A DNA stretch of 64,000 bases from Dyella japonica A8 (lineage in GTDB: Bacteria; Pseudomonadota; Gammaproteobacteria; Xanthomonadales; Rhodanobacteraceae), in NCBI RefSeq assembly GCF_000725385.1, contig NZ_CP008884.1, positions 4,588,001 to 4,652,000 of the forward strand, read 5' to 3'. Below, piece by piece: positions 1 through 8,788 of this stretch. How positions within the stretch are numbered: the stretch's first letter is position 1; each line of letters starts with the position of its first letter. Under the pieces are notes generated by a model. The model was not told the DNA's origin, made no database searches, and was given only the letters and a program-made list of their open reading frames with translations. The position numbers were made by a program, and so were the translations under genes.

Positions 1-2
1 GC

Positions 3-1274
3 GCCCTGTGCGCATGGCTGGCGCCACAGGCGGAGGCGCTGGGCGTGGACGTGTTCCCTGGCTTCGCCGCGGCCGACAACATCTATAATGACGACGGCTC
101 CGTCGCCGGCGTGCGCATCGGCGACATGGGCGTGGCAAAGGACGGCTCGCACAAGCCGGGCTACACGCAGGGCATCGACATCAAGGCCAAGGTCACCGTG
201 CTGGCCGAAGGCGCGCGCGGCAGCCTGACCAAGCAGCTGATCAAGCGCTTCAAGCTGGACAAGGACAGCGACCCGCAGGGCTACTCCATCGGCATCAAGG
301 AGCTGTGGCAGGTGCCTGCCGGACGCGTGCAGCCGGGCAAGATCGTGCACAGCTTCGGCTGGCCGGCCGACAGCCATACCTACGGCGGCAGCTTCCTCTA
401 TCACCTGGACAAGGACCGCATCGCGCTGGGCTACGTCAGCGGCCTGGACTACAGCGATCCCAACTACCAGCCGTGGGAGGCCTTCCAGCAGTGGAAGAAC
501 CACCCGTCGGTGAAGTCGCTGCTCGAGGGCGGCAGCATCCTCTCGGCCGGCGCACGCGCCATCGTCACGGGCGGCTACCAGTCCCTGCCGACGGTAGAGA
601 TGCCGGGTGCGCTGCTCATCGGCGACACCGCCGGCCTGCTCAACGTGCCCAAGATCAAGGGCACGCACCAGGCGATCAAGAGCGGCATGCTGGCGGCCGA
701 GCACCTGGTGGCCAACGACCTCAACCCCGCGGGTTTCGATGCCAAGCTGCGCGCCTCGGACGTGATGGCCGAGCTCAAGAAGGTGCGCAACATCAAGCCC
801 GGCTTCAAGAAGGGCCTGTGGTTCGGCATGTTGAACGCGGCCTGGGAAACCGTGCTGGGCGGCGCCTCGCCGTGGACGCTGAAGAACAAGGCCGACTGGT
901 CGTCCCTGCACAAGCTGGGCGAGCAGGAGGAGCCCAAGCGCGACTACGTACAACCCCGCGAACTGCCGCCGCGCGATCGCCTGGCCGGCGTCTACTTCGC
1001 CGCCACCGAGCACGACGAAGACCAGCCCATCCACCTGCACGTCTCCGATACCGACGTGTGCGTGACCAAGTGCAGCGTGGAATACGGCAACCCGTGCACG
1101 CGCTTCTGTCCGGCCGGTGTTTACGAGATCGTCGATGACGAGGCGGGCAAGCGCCTGCAGATCAACGCCGCCAACTGCGTGCACTGCAAGACCTGCGACA
1201 TCAAGGATCCCTACCAGATCATCAACTGGGTCACGCCGGAAGGCGGTTCGGGTCCGAACTACCAGAATCTCTGA
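3..1274 (+). CDS. Electron transfer flavoprotein-ubiquinone oxidoreductase (5' end outside window)
   Basis: Inner-membrane FAD and 4Fe-4S protein that passes electrons from reduced ETF to ubiquinone. The reading frame is open from base 3, so only about the last 423 residues are present. The C-terminus carries the 4Fe-4S cluster ligands: an upstream Cys in the CSVEYGNPCTRFCP stretch and the CVHCKTC motif near 1176-1198, followed by the family's typical IINWVTPEGGSGPNYQNL tail. Earlier segments (GDTAGLLNVPKIKGTHQAIKSG) match the FAD/quinone domain. Its partners etfB and etfA lie about 5.3 kb downstream, separated by two polysaccharide genes and galE. Family assignment is secure; the N-terminal FAD motif cannot be seen here. 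Confidence 0.95.
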   Translation, partial: ALCAWLAPQAEALGVDVFPGFAAADNIYNDDGSVAGVRIGDMGVAKDGSHKPGYTQGIDIKAKVTVLAEGARGSLTKQLIKRFKLDKDSDPQGYSIGIKELWQVPAGRVQPGKIVHSFGWPADSHTYGGSFLYHLDKDRIALGYVSGLDYSDPNYQPWEAFQQWKNHPSVKSLLEGGSILSAGARAIVTGGYQSLPTVEMPGALLIGDTAGLLNVPKIKGTHQAIKSGMLAAEHLVANDLNPAGFDAKLRASDVMAELKKVRNIKPGFKKGLWFGMLNAAWETVLGGASPWTLKNKADWSSLHKLGEQEEPKRDYVQPRELPPRDRLAGVYFAATEHDEDQPIHLHVSDTDVCVTKCSVEYGNPCTRFCPAGVYEIVDDEAGKRLQINAANCVHCKTCDIKDPYQIINWVTPEGGSGPNYQNL

Positions 1275-1361
1275 CCCGAGGGCATAGCGCTGTCCTCCCG
1301 ACTCACCTGGCGCCTTAAACGCCTCAACTACGCGCTGCAGCGGTTTCGCGGCAGCGTCGCC

Positions 1362-3371
1362 TTGCGTGGCTGGCGCGGCACGCTCGCACGCGTGCAGCAG
1401 GAGTTCGAACGCCGGCCGGCGTTCGACGACTCCCTGCATGTCGAGCCGCTCGACCTGCCGTTCGAGCCGTTCGCCCTGCCCACCAACGACCAACCGCTGG
1501 TGTCGGTCGTCATTCCTATCCACGGCAAGCTCGCTTACACGCTGGCCTGCCTGCGCTCGATCGCACGACATGCGCCCAAGGCATCGTTCGAAGTCATCGT
1601 GGTCGACGATGCGTCCCCTGACGACTCCGCCGAACGCCTGGGACAGATCCACGGCCTGCGTCTGCTGAAGAACGAACGCAACCTAGGCTTCGTCGGCAGC
1701 TGCAATGTAGGCGCCGTCGCCGCGCGCGGTGAATTCCTGCTGTTCCTCAACAACGACACGCAGGTCATGGCCCATTGGCTCGATGGCCTGCTGGGCTGCT
1801 TCGCCGATCGCGAAGACTGCGGCATCGCCGGCAGCCGTTTGGTCTACCCCGATGGAAGGCTGCAGGAAGCCGGTGGACTGGTCTTCGCCGATGGCACCTG
1901 CTGGACCACCGGGCGCTTCGAGCAGCGCGATGCACCCGCATGGCGCTATCGCCGGGAAACCGACTACGTCAGCGGCGCCTCGCTGATGATCCGTCGAGAG
2001 GTATTCGAACGCATCGGCGGCTTCGACCAACGCTACGCGCCGGCCTACTACGAAGACACCGACCTGGCTTTCGCGGTGCGGAAACGTGGCCTGAAGGTCT
2101 ATTACGAGCCCTCCAGCACCATCATCCACTGCGAAGGCATCAGCGCCGGCACCGACCTGCATGCGGGCATGAAGCGTCATCAGGTTACGAACCAGGCCAC
2201 CTTCGTTGCCAAGTGGGCAGAAGCACTGCGCGCGCAGCCGCCGGAGGGTACGTCGCTGATGCGCGCGATGCGCTGGTCTCGGCGCGGGCGCATCCTCGTC
2301 GTCGACAGTATGACGCCCGAACCCACCCGCGACTCTGGGTCGCTACGCTTGAGCGCCATGCTTCGCCTGCTCGACGAGCAGGGATGGTCCGTATCGTTCC
2401 TTCCGGATGACGGTCGCGCCAGCGACGATGAAATCCGCGCGCTGGGTGCCATCGGTACTGAGGTGCTGTGCAAGCCCTGGGTGTCCGACCTGCCCCACTG
2501 GTTGCGCGCGCACGGGCATGAACTCCACGCCGTGATGCTCTGCCGCCACACCGTGGCCGGCCAGTACGCGGCATTGGTGCGCAAGCTGGCGCCAAAGGCA
2601 CGCCTGCTGTTCGATACGGTGGACCTGCACTTCCTGCGCGAGCAGCGCGCTGCCGAACTCAGCGGCAATGCCTCGATGGCACGCCAGGCGCAGGCGTCGC
2701 GCAAGAGTGAGCTGGCGCTGATCGAACAAAGCGACGTCACCTTCGTGGTGAGTTCACACGAGAAGGCGCTGCTGGCACAGGCAACTCCGCAAGCCAGGGT
2801 CATCTTGCTGTCCAATATCCACGAGATCCATGGTTGCAAAACCGGATGGGCGCAGCGCAAGGATCTGGTCTTCATTGGCGGGCATGGCCACCCGCCCAAT
2901 GCGGACGCAATGAGGTGGATGTCCCAGGATATCCTGCCCAGGCTTCGAGAACGACATCCGCAGATGTGCATCCACGTTCTTGGCGACGTCACCGATGCCC
3001 TGCGCCAGGAGCTGACCACACCAGGCTTGGAACTGCATGGCAGAGTCCCAGATCTCGCCCCATGGCTGGAGACCTCGATGGCATCGCTGGCCCCATTGCG
3101 CTTCGGCGCCGGCGTGAAAGGCAAGATCAACATGGCGATGAGCTACGGAGTACCCGTCATCGCCACGAGCATCGCAGCCGAAGGCATGCGCCTAACGGAT
3201 GGCGAGGACGCCTTGATTGCCAACAACGCGGCGGATTTCGTCGACGCCGTGGATCGGTTGCTGCTTGACGAGGTACTGTGGGGCCGACTGTCCCAGCGAG
3301 GGTTGGAGAATGTGCGCCAGCACTTCTCACGGGAGGCCGCCGCCCATGCCCTCCGCCTGGCGTTAGATTGA
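1362..3371 (+). CDS. Two-domain glycosyltransferase (GT2 + GT1/GT4-like)
   Basis: Predicted cytoplasmic sugar transferase for surface polysaccharide. The N-terminal third is a GT-A family 2 domain: VSVVIPIHGK, VIVVDDASPD, LFLNNDTQV (DxD equivalent) and a YYEDTDLAFAVRKRG segment. The C-terminal part (from about residue 310) is GT-B like, with KARLLFDTVDLHF and a late segment APLRFGAGVKGKINMAMSYGVPVIATSIAAEG typical of GT1/GT4 nucleotide-sugar binding regions, here cited as APLRFGAGVKGKI and GVPVIATSIAAEG. The start is uncertain: the listed start is a TTG without a good ribosome site. The frame stays open back to 1275 and encodes a basic segment, with GAGGG seven bases before a CTG at 1290. It follows the ETF-QO gene directly. 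Confidence 0.85.
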   Translation: MRGWRGTLARVQQEFERRPAFDDSLHVEPLDLPFEPFALPTNDQPLVSVVIPIHGKLAYTLACLRSIARHAPKASFEVIVVDDASPDDSAERLGQIHGLRLLKNERNLGFVGSCNVGAVAARGEFLLFLNNDTQVMAHWLDGLLGCFADREDCGIAGSRLVYPDGRLQEAGGLVFADGTCWTTGRFEQRDAPAWRYRRETDYVSGASLMIRREVFERIGGFDQRYAPAYYEDTDLAFAVRKRGLKVYYEPSSTIIHCEGISAGTDLHAGMKRHQVTNQATFVAKWAEALRAQPPEGTSLMRAMRWSRRGRILVVDSMTPEPTRDSGSLRLSAMLRLLDEQGWSVSFLPDDGRASDDEIRALGAIGTEVLCKPWVSDLPHWLRAHGHELHAVMLCRHTVAGQYAALVRKLAPKARLLFDTVDLHFLREQRAAELSGNASMARQAQASRKSELALIEQSDVTFVVSSHEKALLAQATPQARVILLSNIHEIHGCKTGWAQRKDLVFIGGHGHPPNADAMRWMSQDILPRLRERHPQMCIHVLGDVTDALRQELTTPGLELHGRVPDLAPWLETSMASLAPLRFGAGVKGKINMAMSYGVPVIATSIAAEGMRLTDGEDALIANNAADFVDAVDRLLLDEVLWGRLSQRGLENVRQHFSREAAAHALRLALD

Positions 3372-3419
3372 CCAGGTACCCCCGGTCATCGGACCACCAA
3401 CGTTACCGCGAAGACCCAC

Positions 3420-5486
3420 ATGAACGTCACCGATCTTGGCCGTCGCTGCTTGTTTCGATTGCTGCGCGCAGGCTTTCGGCTAACCCCCATGCCCACAGCA
3501 ACGCGGGACAAGTGGCGCCAGCGCTTCCTGGACCGACACGGATCCCTGGTTCCACAAGGCCCCCAGGGCCAGCTGCCCGTGGGAACAGGCCGGATGCACA
3601 GACCCCTGCGCCACGCGGGCGGGCGGGCCATCGGCTACGTGCCGTATCGCAGCAAAGCCTTGCCTGCAGCCTTGCCGGCCAGGCTCGTCGCGTTTTATCT
3701 CCCACAGTTCCACCCCATTCCGGAAAATGACTCGTGGTGGGGTAGAGGCTTTACCGAGTGGGCCAATGTCACACGCGCGCTGCCGCAGTTTGAAGGCCAC
3801 GTCCAGCCGCGGCTGCCAGGCGCGCTTGGGTTCTACGATCTGCGCCATGCCGAGGTCATGCGCAGCCAGATGCAGCTGGCGAGCGAATATGGTGTCGGTG
3901 CCTTTTGCACCTACTTCTACTGGTTCGCCGGCAAAACGCTGTTGGAAGCACCACTACAGGCCTGGCTGGACGACGCCTCGCTCAGCCTGCCCATCTGCCT
4001 GTGCTGGGCCAATGAAAACTGGTCACGCCGCTGGGACGGCCGCGCTGAGGACATCCTGATCGGTCAGAAGCACAGCGCCGAAGACGACATTGCGTTCATT
4101 GAATACGTGTCGCGTTACCTGCGCGACCCACGCTACCTGCGCGTAGACGGAAAGCCGATGCTACTGGTCTATCGCCCCAGCCTGCTTCCCGACCCGAGGG
4201 CAACCGCGCAGCGGTGGCGCGAGTGGTGCCGTGCCCAGGGTATCGGTGAGCTCCATCTGGCCTACGTACAAAGCTTTGACCGTGTCGACCCGCGCGATAT
4301 CGGCTTCGATGCGGCAGTGGAGTTCCCTCCCAACAATACGTCGCTGACGCCGGTGACATCAAAACAACGGCTTATTAATCCAGACTACCGCGGCGACATC
4401 TTTGATTGGCGAATGCTTGCAAAGCAGGCCACTACCGCCAGCGACCCGACCTATCCACTCTATCCCGGCGTCAATGCGGGTTGGGACAACGAGCCCCGCC
4501 GAAGCGGCCGTGGCCGGGTTTATCTGCACGCCTCACCCAGGGGCTACCGCGACTGGCTACAGCAGGCCGTCAAAACCGCATGCCGCCGAATGCCCAGGAT
4601 GCCCTTGGTGTTCATCAACGCATGGAACGAATGGGCTGAAGGTGCAGTGCTGGAGCCTGACAACCGCCTGGGACACGCCTGGCTTGAGGCCACCCGGTCC
4701 GCGCTAGCTCCCGTTGTCGTGGCCGATACAAGGCCATGCGCCGTCATTCATGCATGGTATGTCGACGTACTCGAGGAAATGCTCCAGGACCTGGATCGCA
4801 GCGGCATTACCTGGCGCACGGTCATCACAACGGCGCCCGAACGCGAGAAACAGGTTCGCGACTGCGTAGCCAGGCTCGGCCTCGATCCACAGATCGAGGT
4901 GTTCGAGAATCGCGGCCGTGACGTCCTGCCATTCCTCCATGTCGCCAATCGCCTGCTAGATGAGGGAGCACAGGTCGTACTCAAGCTTCACACCAAACGC
5001 TCAACCCACCGAAACGATGGTGACCAGTGGCGGCGTGAGCTGGTGGAAAAATTGCTATCGCCGGCGCGTGCCGAGCGGATACTCGAAGCGTTCGAACAAC
5101 ATGCCGACCTGGGGCTGGTGGCGGCTGAAGGGCATCTGCAACCACTCCACTATTTCTGGGGCGCGAACGAGGCCAACGTGTACTACCTGAGTAGCCGCCT
5201 CGGCATAGCCGCACCATCCGTCGATAGTGATCAGTTCATTGCAGGCACCATGTTCTGGGCACGCTTGGAAGCATTGCGCCCCCTATTGGACGCACACCTG
5301 GACCTATGGGAATTCGAGGACGAATCCGGGCAAGTCGATGGCACCATGGCGCACGCCGTGGAACGCATCTTCACGCAGTCAGCAACAAGCATCGGCATGA
5401 CAACACAGAGTGCCGCACGGGTGTGCGGCCTGCCCGAGGCCGGGGAAGGAGCCGCCCCGTACCCCTATGCGCAACGGAGCGGCTAG
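3420..5486 (+). CDS. WbsX-like glycosyl hydrolase/transferase fused to an RgpF-like domain
   Basis: Polysaccharide assembly protein of 688 residues. After a basic N-terminus, residues about 88-430 form a WbsX domain (GH99-related, found in O-antigen loci): VAFYLPQFHPIPENDSWWG, GFTEWANVTRA, LCWANENWSRRWDG, INAWNEWAEGAVLEPD. Residues about 455-670 resemble RgpF (rhamnan synthesis F): FENRGRDVLPFL, VLKLHTKRSTH, SDQFIAGTMFWARLEAL. RgpF-type domains act in rhamnose-polymer assembly in streptococci, and this window also encodes dTDP-rhamnose synthesis. It follows the GT2/GT1 gene with a 48-base gap and runs convergently into galE with only 7 bases between stops. The exact reaction is unknown. Confidence 0.82.
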   Translation: MNVTDLGRRCLFRLLRAGFRLTPMPTATRDKWRQRFLDRHGSLVPQGPQGQLPVGTGRMHRPLRHAGGRAIGYVPYRSKALPAALPARLVAFYLPQFHPIPENDSWWGRGFTEWANVTRALPQFEGHVQPRLPGALGFYDLRHAEVMRSQMQLASEYGVGAFCTYFYWFAGKTLLEAPLQAWLDDASLSLPICLCWANENWSRRWDGRAEDILIGQKHSAEDDIAFIEYVSRYLRDPRYLRVDGKPMLLVYRPSLLPDPRATAQRWREWCRAQGIGELHLAYVQSFDRVDPRDIGFDAAVEFPPNNTSLTPVTSKQRLINPDYRGDIFDWRMLAKQATTASDPTYPLYPGVNAGWDNEPRRSGRGRVYLHASPRGYRDWLQQAVKTACRRMPRMPLVFINAWNEWAEGAVLEPDNRLGHAWLEATRSALAPVVVADTRPCAVIHAWYVDVLEEMLQDLDRSGITWRTVITTAPEREKQVRDCVARLGLDPQIEVFENRGRDVLPFLHVANRLLDEGAQVVLKLHTKRSTHRNDGDQWRRELVEKLLSPARAERILEAFEQHADLGLVAAEGHLQPLHYFWGANEANVYYLSSRLGIAAPSVDSDQFIAGTMFWARLEALRPLLDAHLDLWEFEDESGQVDGTMAHAVERIFTQSATSIGMTTQSAARVCGLPEAGEGAAPYPYAQRSG

Positions 5487-5493
5487 AGCAAGC

Positions 5494-6468
5494 TCAGTAG
5501 GCGGGCGACTGGTGCCAGCGCCAGGCCGTCTCGATGATTTCGCCGATGTCCACGAAACGCGGCCGCCAGCCGAGCACCCGCCTCGCCTTGTCACTGGACG
5601 CGACCAGCACAGCCGGATCCCCCTGCCGGCGGGCATCCTGTGCAAAATCGATCGACCGCCCCGTTACGCGCCTTGCCGCCTCGATAACCTCAAGCACGGT
5701 AAAGCCCTGGCCATTGCCCAGGTTGAAGCGGTGCGCACCTTCGTTGGCTTGCATGTATTCCAACGCCAGCAGGTGTGCCGAGGCGAGATCGTTGACGTGG
5801 ACGTAGTCTCGGACGCACGTGCCATCGCGCGTTGAATAATCGTTGCCGAACACCCTCAGGCCATTGCCCTGGCCAAGCGCGGCGCGCAACACGTTTGGAA
5901 TCAGATGGGTCTCAGGCTGGTGCGACTCGCCAATTCCACCGGCAGGGTCCGCGCCGGCGGCATTGAAATAACGCAGCGCTGTCGAACGCAAACCGTATGC
6001 GCCCGCAGCATCGGCCAGAATGCGTTCGACCATCAGCTTGCTCGCGCCGTAGGGGTTAATCGGCTGCGTGGGGTGGTCCTCGTCGATCAACGGCGCCTGC
6101 GGATTGCCGAAGACGGCGGCGGTAGAGGAGAACACGATGCGGTCCACCTTCGCCTCATGCATGGCACGAAGGAGATTCAACGTACCCGCCACGTTGTTCT
6201 CGTAATAGGCGTAAGGCTGCGAAACCGATTCCCCAACCAGGGACCGTGCGCAGAAATGGATCACGCCATCGAAGCGATGCCGGGCGAACACGCCCGTCAA
6301 TGAGCTCGGTTCCAGCAGATCAGCCACTTCCAGGATGTCCGGGGAAACGGCCTGACGGTGCCCGGTGGAAAGGTTGTCCAGCACCACAGACTGGTGCCCT
6401 TGGGCCGCCAGGTAACGCACCATATGCGAGCCGATGTAGCCGGCCCCGCCGCAAATAAGGATTTTCAT
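5494..6468 (-). CDS. galE: UDP-glucose 4-epimerase
   Basis: Interconverts UDP-glucose and UDP-galactose using bound NAD in the cytoplasm. The start at 6468 gives a 324-residue protein beginning MKILICGGAGYIGSH, preceded by GGAGGG; a longer open frame upstream has no family character and is rejected. Seen: the GxxGxxG dinucleotide motif, FSSTAAVFG, the YxxxK catalytic pair in NPYGASKLMVE, and the epimerase segments SLVGESVSQP and GTCVRDYVHV. It is divergent from etfB and convergent with the WbsX gene. It supplies UDP-Gal, the substrate of the UDP-galactopyranose mutase encoded at 21.9-23.0 kb, so the two together would give UDP-galactofuranose. Confidence 0.95.
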   Translation of the reverse strand: MKILICGGAGYIGSHMVRYLAAQGHQSVVLDNLSTGHRQAVSPDILEVADLLEPSSLTGVFARHRFDGVIHFCARSLVGESVSQPYAYYENNVAGTLNLLRAMHEAKVDRIVFSSTAAVFGNPQAPLIDEDHPTQPINPYGASKLMVERILADAAGAYGLRSTALRYFNAAGADPAGGIGESHQPETHLIPNVLRAALGQGNGLRVFGNDYSTRDGTCVRDYVHVNDLASAHLLALEYMQANEGAHRFNLGNGQGFTVLEVIEAARRVTGRSIDFAQDARRQGDPAVLVASSDKARRVLGWRPRFVDIGEIIETAWRWHQSPAY

Positions 6469-6608
6469 GGGCCCTCCAATGGCTGCCCCGGAGAAAGCGG
6501 GCGGCAACCATTCGCGCCCGCATGGATTATGAGATCCGGTTAGAATAACGGATTGACCCATCGTACAGGCGCCCCCCTTCCGCGCCTGCCACCCGAGGAA
6601 AACCGCTG

Positions 6609-7355
6609 ATGAAAATTCTGGTCGGCTACAAGCGCGTCGTGGACTACAACGTCCGCATTCAGGTGAAGCCCGACGGTACGGGCGTGGTGACGGACGGCGT
6701 GAAGCTGTCCGCCAACCCCTTCGACGACATCGCGCTGGAAGAAGCGCTGCGCCTGCGCGAGAAGGGTCTCGCCGAGGAAGTGGTCGTCGTGGGCATCGGC
6801 CCGGCCGACCTCACCGCGCACCTGCGCAACGGCCTGGCCATGGGTGCCAACCGCGCCATCCACGTGGTGACCAGCGATGCCATGCAGCCGCTGACCGCCG
6901 CCCGCGTATTCCAGAAGCTGATCGAGAAGGAACAGCCGGGCCTGGTCATTCTGGGCAAGCAGGCCATCGACGACGACGCCAACCAGACCGGCCAGATGCT
7001 GGCCGCCCTGTGGGACCGCCCACAGGCCACCTTCGCCAGCAAAGTCGAGATCGCCAACGGCAAGGCCACGGTGACCCGTGAAGTCGACGCCGGCCTGGAA
7101 GTGATCGAAGCGGAACTGCCTGCCGTCATCACCACCGACCTGCGCCTGAACGAGCCGCGCTTCATCAAGCTGCCGGACATCATGAAGGCCAAGTCCAAGC
7201 CCATCGACACCATCGAATTCACTTCGATGGGCGTGGAAGCCAATGACCACCTCAAGACCACGCACTACGCCGCGCCGGCCAAGCGCAGCAAGGGCGTGAT
7301 GGTGAAGGATGCGGCCGAACTGGTCGCGGCGCTGAAGCAGAAAGGGCTGTTGTGA
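6609..7355 (+). CDS. etfB: Electron transfer flavoprotein beta subunit
   Basis: Small subunit of the soluble FAD/AMP electron carrier that takes electrons from acyl-CoA and other dehydrogenases to ETF-QO. The 248-residue product starts MKILVGYKRVVDYNVRI and contains the ETF-beta segments NPFDDIALEEALRLRE, MGANRAIHV and LPAVITTDLRLNEPRFIKLP, close to the PROSITE-type signature VEAELPAVIT region. Length is normal for the family. A GAGGA ribosome site precedes the ATG. etfA follows after 80 bases containing a hairpin. In Xanthomonas this gene pair forms the left boundary of the LPS locus. Confidence 0.96.
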   Translation: MKILVGYKRVVDYNVRIQVKPDGTGVVTDGVKLSANPFDDIALEEALRLREKGLAEEVVVVGIGPADLTAHLRNGLAMGANRAIHVVTSDAMQPLTAARVFQKLIEKEQPGLVILGKQAIDDDANQTGQMLAALWDRPQATFASKVEIANGKATVTREVDAGLEVIEAELPAVITTDLRLNEPRFIKLPDIMKAKSKPIDTIEFTSMGVEANDHLKTTHYAAPAKRSKGVMVKDAAELVAALKQKGLL

Positions 7356-7372
7356 TCATCCCTGATCAAACA

Positions 7373-7390
7373 CCGGCCATCCATGGCCGG
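7373..7390 (+). terminator. Small hairpin between etfB and etfA (possible attenuator)
   Basis: Perfect 8-bp stem (CCGGCCAT / ATGGCCGG) with a 2-base loop, followed by ACTTTTC. It lies in the 80-base etfB-etfA gap. It could weaken read-through or stabilise the etfB message; the T run is short, so a full terminator is unlikely. Confidence 0.4.
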
Positions 7391-7435
7391 ACTTTTCAAT
7401 AAAAGCCTCCCTGTCCCACGTTTGAGGGAACACCC

Positions 7436-8377
7436 ATGAGCAAGATCCTCGTCATCGCCGAGCACCTGAACGGCAAGCTGAATTCCTCCACCGCGCGCGC
7501 CGTGAGCGCCGCCGCGGCCGTCAAGCCAGAAGCCATCGACGTGCTGGTGCTGGCCGACAGCGTCGACGCCATTGCCACCGAAGCGGCCAAGATCGAAGGC
7601 GTGAGCCGCGTGCTTACCGTCGCCCGAGCCGAGAACGCCCATCCGCTCGCCGCCGTGCTGGCCCCGCAGATCGCGAAGGCCGCCGCTGGCTACAGCCATG
7701 TGTTCGCGCCGTCCACCACGTTCGGCAAGGACGTGCTGCCGCGCGTCGCCGCCCTACTGGGCGTGGCCCAGGTCAGTGACGTGATGAGCGTGGAAGGCAG
7801 CCACACTTTCAAGCGCCCGATCTACGCCGGCAACGCCATCATCACCGTGGAAGCCGATGCCGGCAGCACGGTGGTCGCCACCATTCGCACGGCCTCGTGG
7901 GCCGCTGCCGTCAGCGGCGCCAACAACGCCCCGGTAGAAGCGCTCAGCGTTGACGCCACCCTGCCCTCGCATACCCGCTTCGTCGAGCTGCAGTCGGGCA
8001 AGAGCGATCGTCCGGACCTGCAGAGCGCCGGCAAGGTCGTCTCCGGCGGCCGCGGCGTGGGTTCGAAGGAAAACTTCGAGATCATCTACAAGTTCGCCGA
8101 CAAGATCGGCGCTGCCGTGGGCGCCTCGCGTGCCGCGGTGGACGCCGGCTACGTGCCGAGCGACCTACAGGTCGGCCAGACCGGCAAGATCATCGCGCCT
8201 GAGCTCTACATGGCCATCGGCATTTCCGGCGCCATCCAGCACCTGACGGGCATCAAGGACGCAGGCACCATCGTGGCGATCAACAAGGACGGCGAGGCGC
8301 CGATCTTCGAGATCGCCGATATCGGCCTGGTGGGGGATCTGTTCAAGATCATCCCGGAGCTGGAGCAATCGCTTTAA
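7436..8377 (+). CDS. etfA: Electron transfer flavoprotein alpha subunit
   Basis: Large ETF subunit that binds FAD. The product has 313 residues, starts [16 protein letters not shown], and carries the C-terminal FAD-binding signature region ([19 protein letters not shown], then [18 protein letters not shown] and [19 protein letters not shown]). The N-terminal half shows the AMP-binding-like fold ([20 protein letters not shown]). AGGGA precedes the ATG. It is the last conserved gene before the variable O-antigen region: downstream the base composition drops and gene content turns to polysaccharide functions. Confidence 0.96.
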   Translation: MSKILVIAEHLNGKLNSSTARAVSAAAAVKPEAIDVLVLADSVDAIATEAAKIEGVSRVLTVARAENAHPLAAVLAPQIAKAAAGYSHVFAPSTTFGKDVLPRVAALLGVAQVSDVMSVEGSHTFKRPIYAGNAIITVEADAGSTVVATIRTASWAAAVSGANNAPVEALSVDATLPSHTRFVELQSGKSDRPDLQSAGKVVSGGRGVGSKENFEIIYKFADKIGAAVGASRAAVDAGYVPSDLQVGQTGKIIAPELYMAIGISGAIQHLTGIKDAGTIVAINKDGEAPIFEIADIGLVGDLFKIIPELEQSL

Positions 8378-8788
8378 GGCGACCCGCACGGGGCGACCAC
8401 CAAGGTCGCTCCGTGTACTCTTGAGCTCCTGCGGCTAAAAGCTCTGCCATTTGCCTCGAATCGTCCTGGCTCAAAGCCATGCCAGGGCCCCCAAACGCCG
8501 TGCCAAGGTGCCCGGGTGCACCAGACGTAGACACCAAGCGAAGGCAAACTCAATAGCCCACACCGCTATTGCAACGAATTTATGACACAGAGTCGCCATC
8601 GAGTCGCGACCGTCACGCACCACTAGTACCCGCCAGGTCATTGCATTGCCGCACGCGTAAGAAAAAACCTAAAATCTGCCAATCCTCTGGGTACCCGCCT
8701 TTAAGCGCGTTCTTCACCCAGAAATACACGATTGTAAATCGCATCCGCGGTTCCGAGGCCCTATTCGGAGCATGCAGGGAGGGGCAGA
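8378..8788. other. Leader region of the O-antigen locus, no gene seen
   Basis: 411 bases between etfA and the UbiA-fusion gene. The first half has normal GC; the second half (from about 8640) is AT-rich and contains the promoter-like pair listed separately. No convincing protein is encoded in any frame and no JUMPstart (ops) element was recognised. A long leader of this kind may carry regulation of the whole locus. Confidence 0.5.
8646..8675 (+). promoter_or_regulatory. Candidate sigma70 promoter for the HAD-UbiA/DprE-like operon
   Basis: TTGCCG at 8646-8651, an 18-base spacer, and TAAAAT at 8670-8675. The boxes match four and five of six consensus positions and lie about 110 bases upstream of the first ATG of the operon. 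Assignment by eye only. Confidence 0.35.

Noticed and set aside
6469..6561. 31-residue N-terminal extension of GalE
   Set aside because: The family starts at MKILICGG with GGAGGG before it; the extension has no character and would run toward the etfB promoter.
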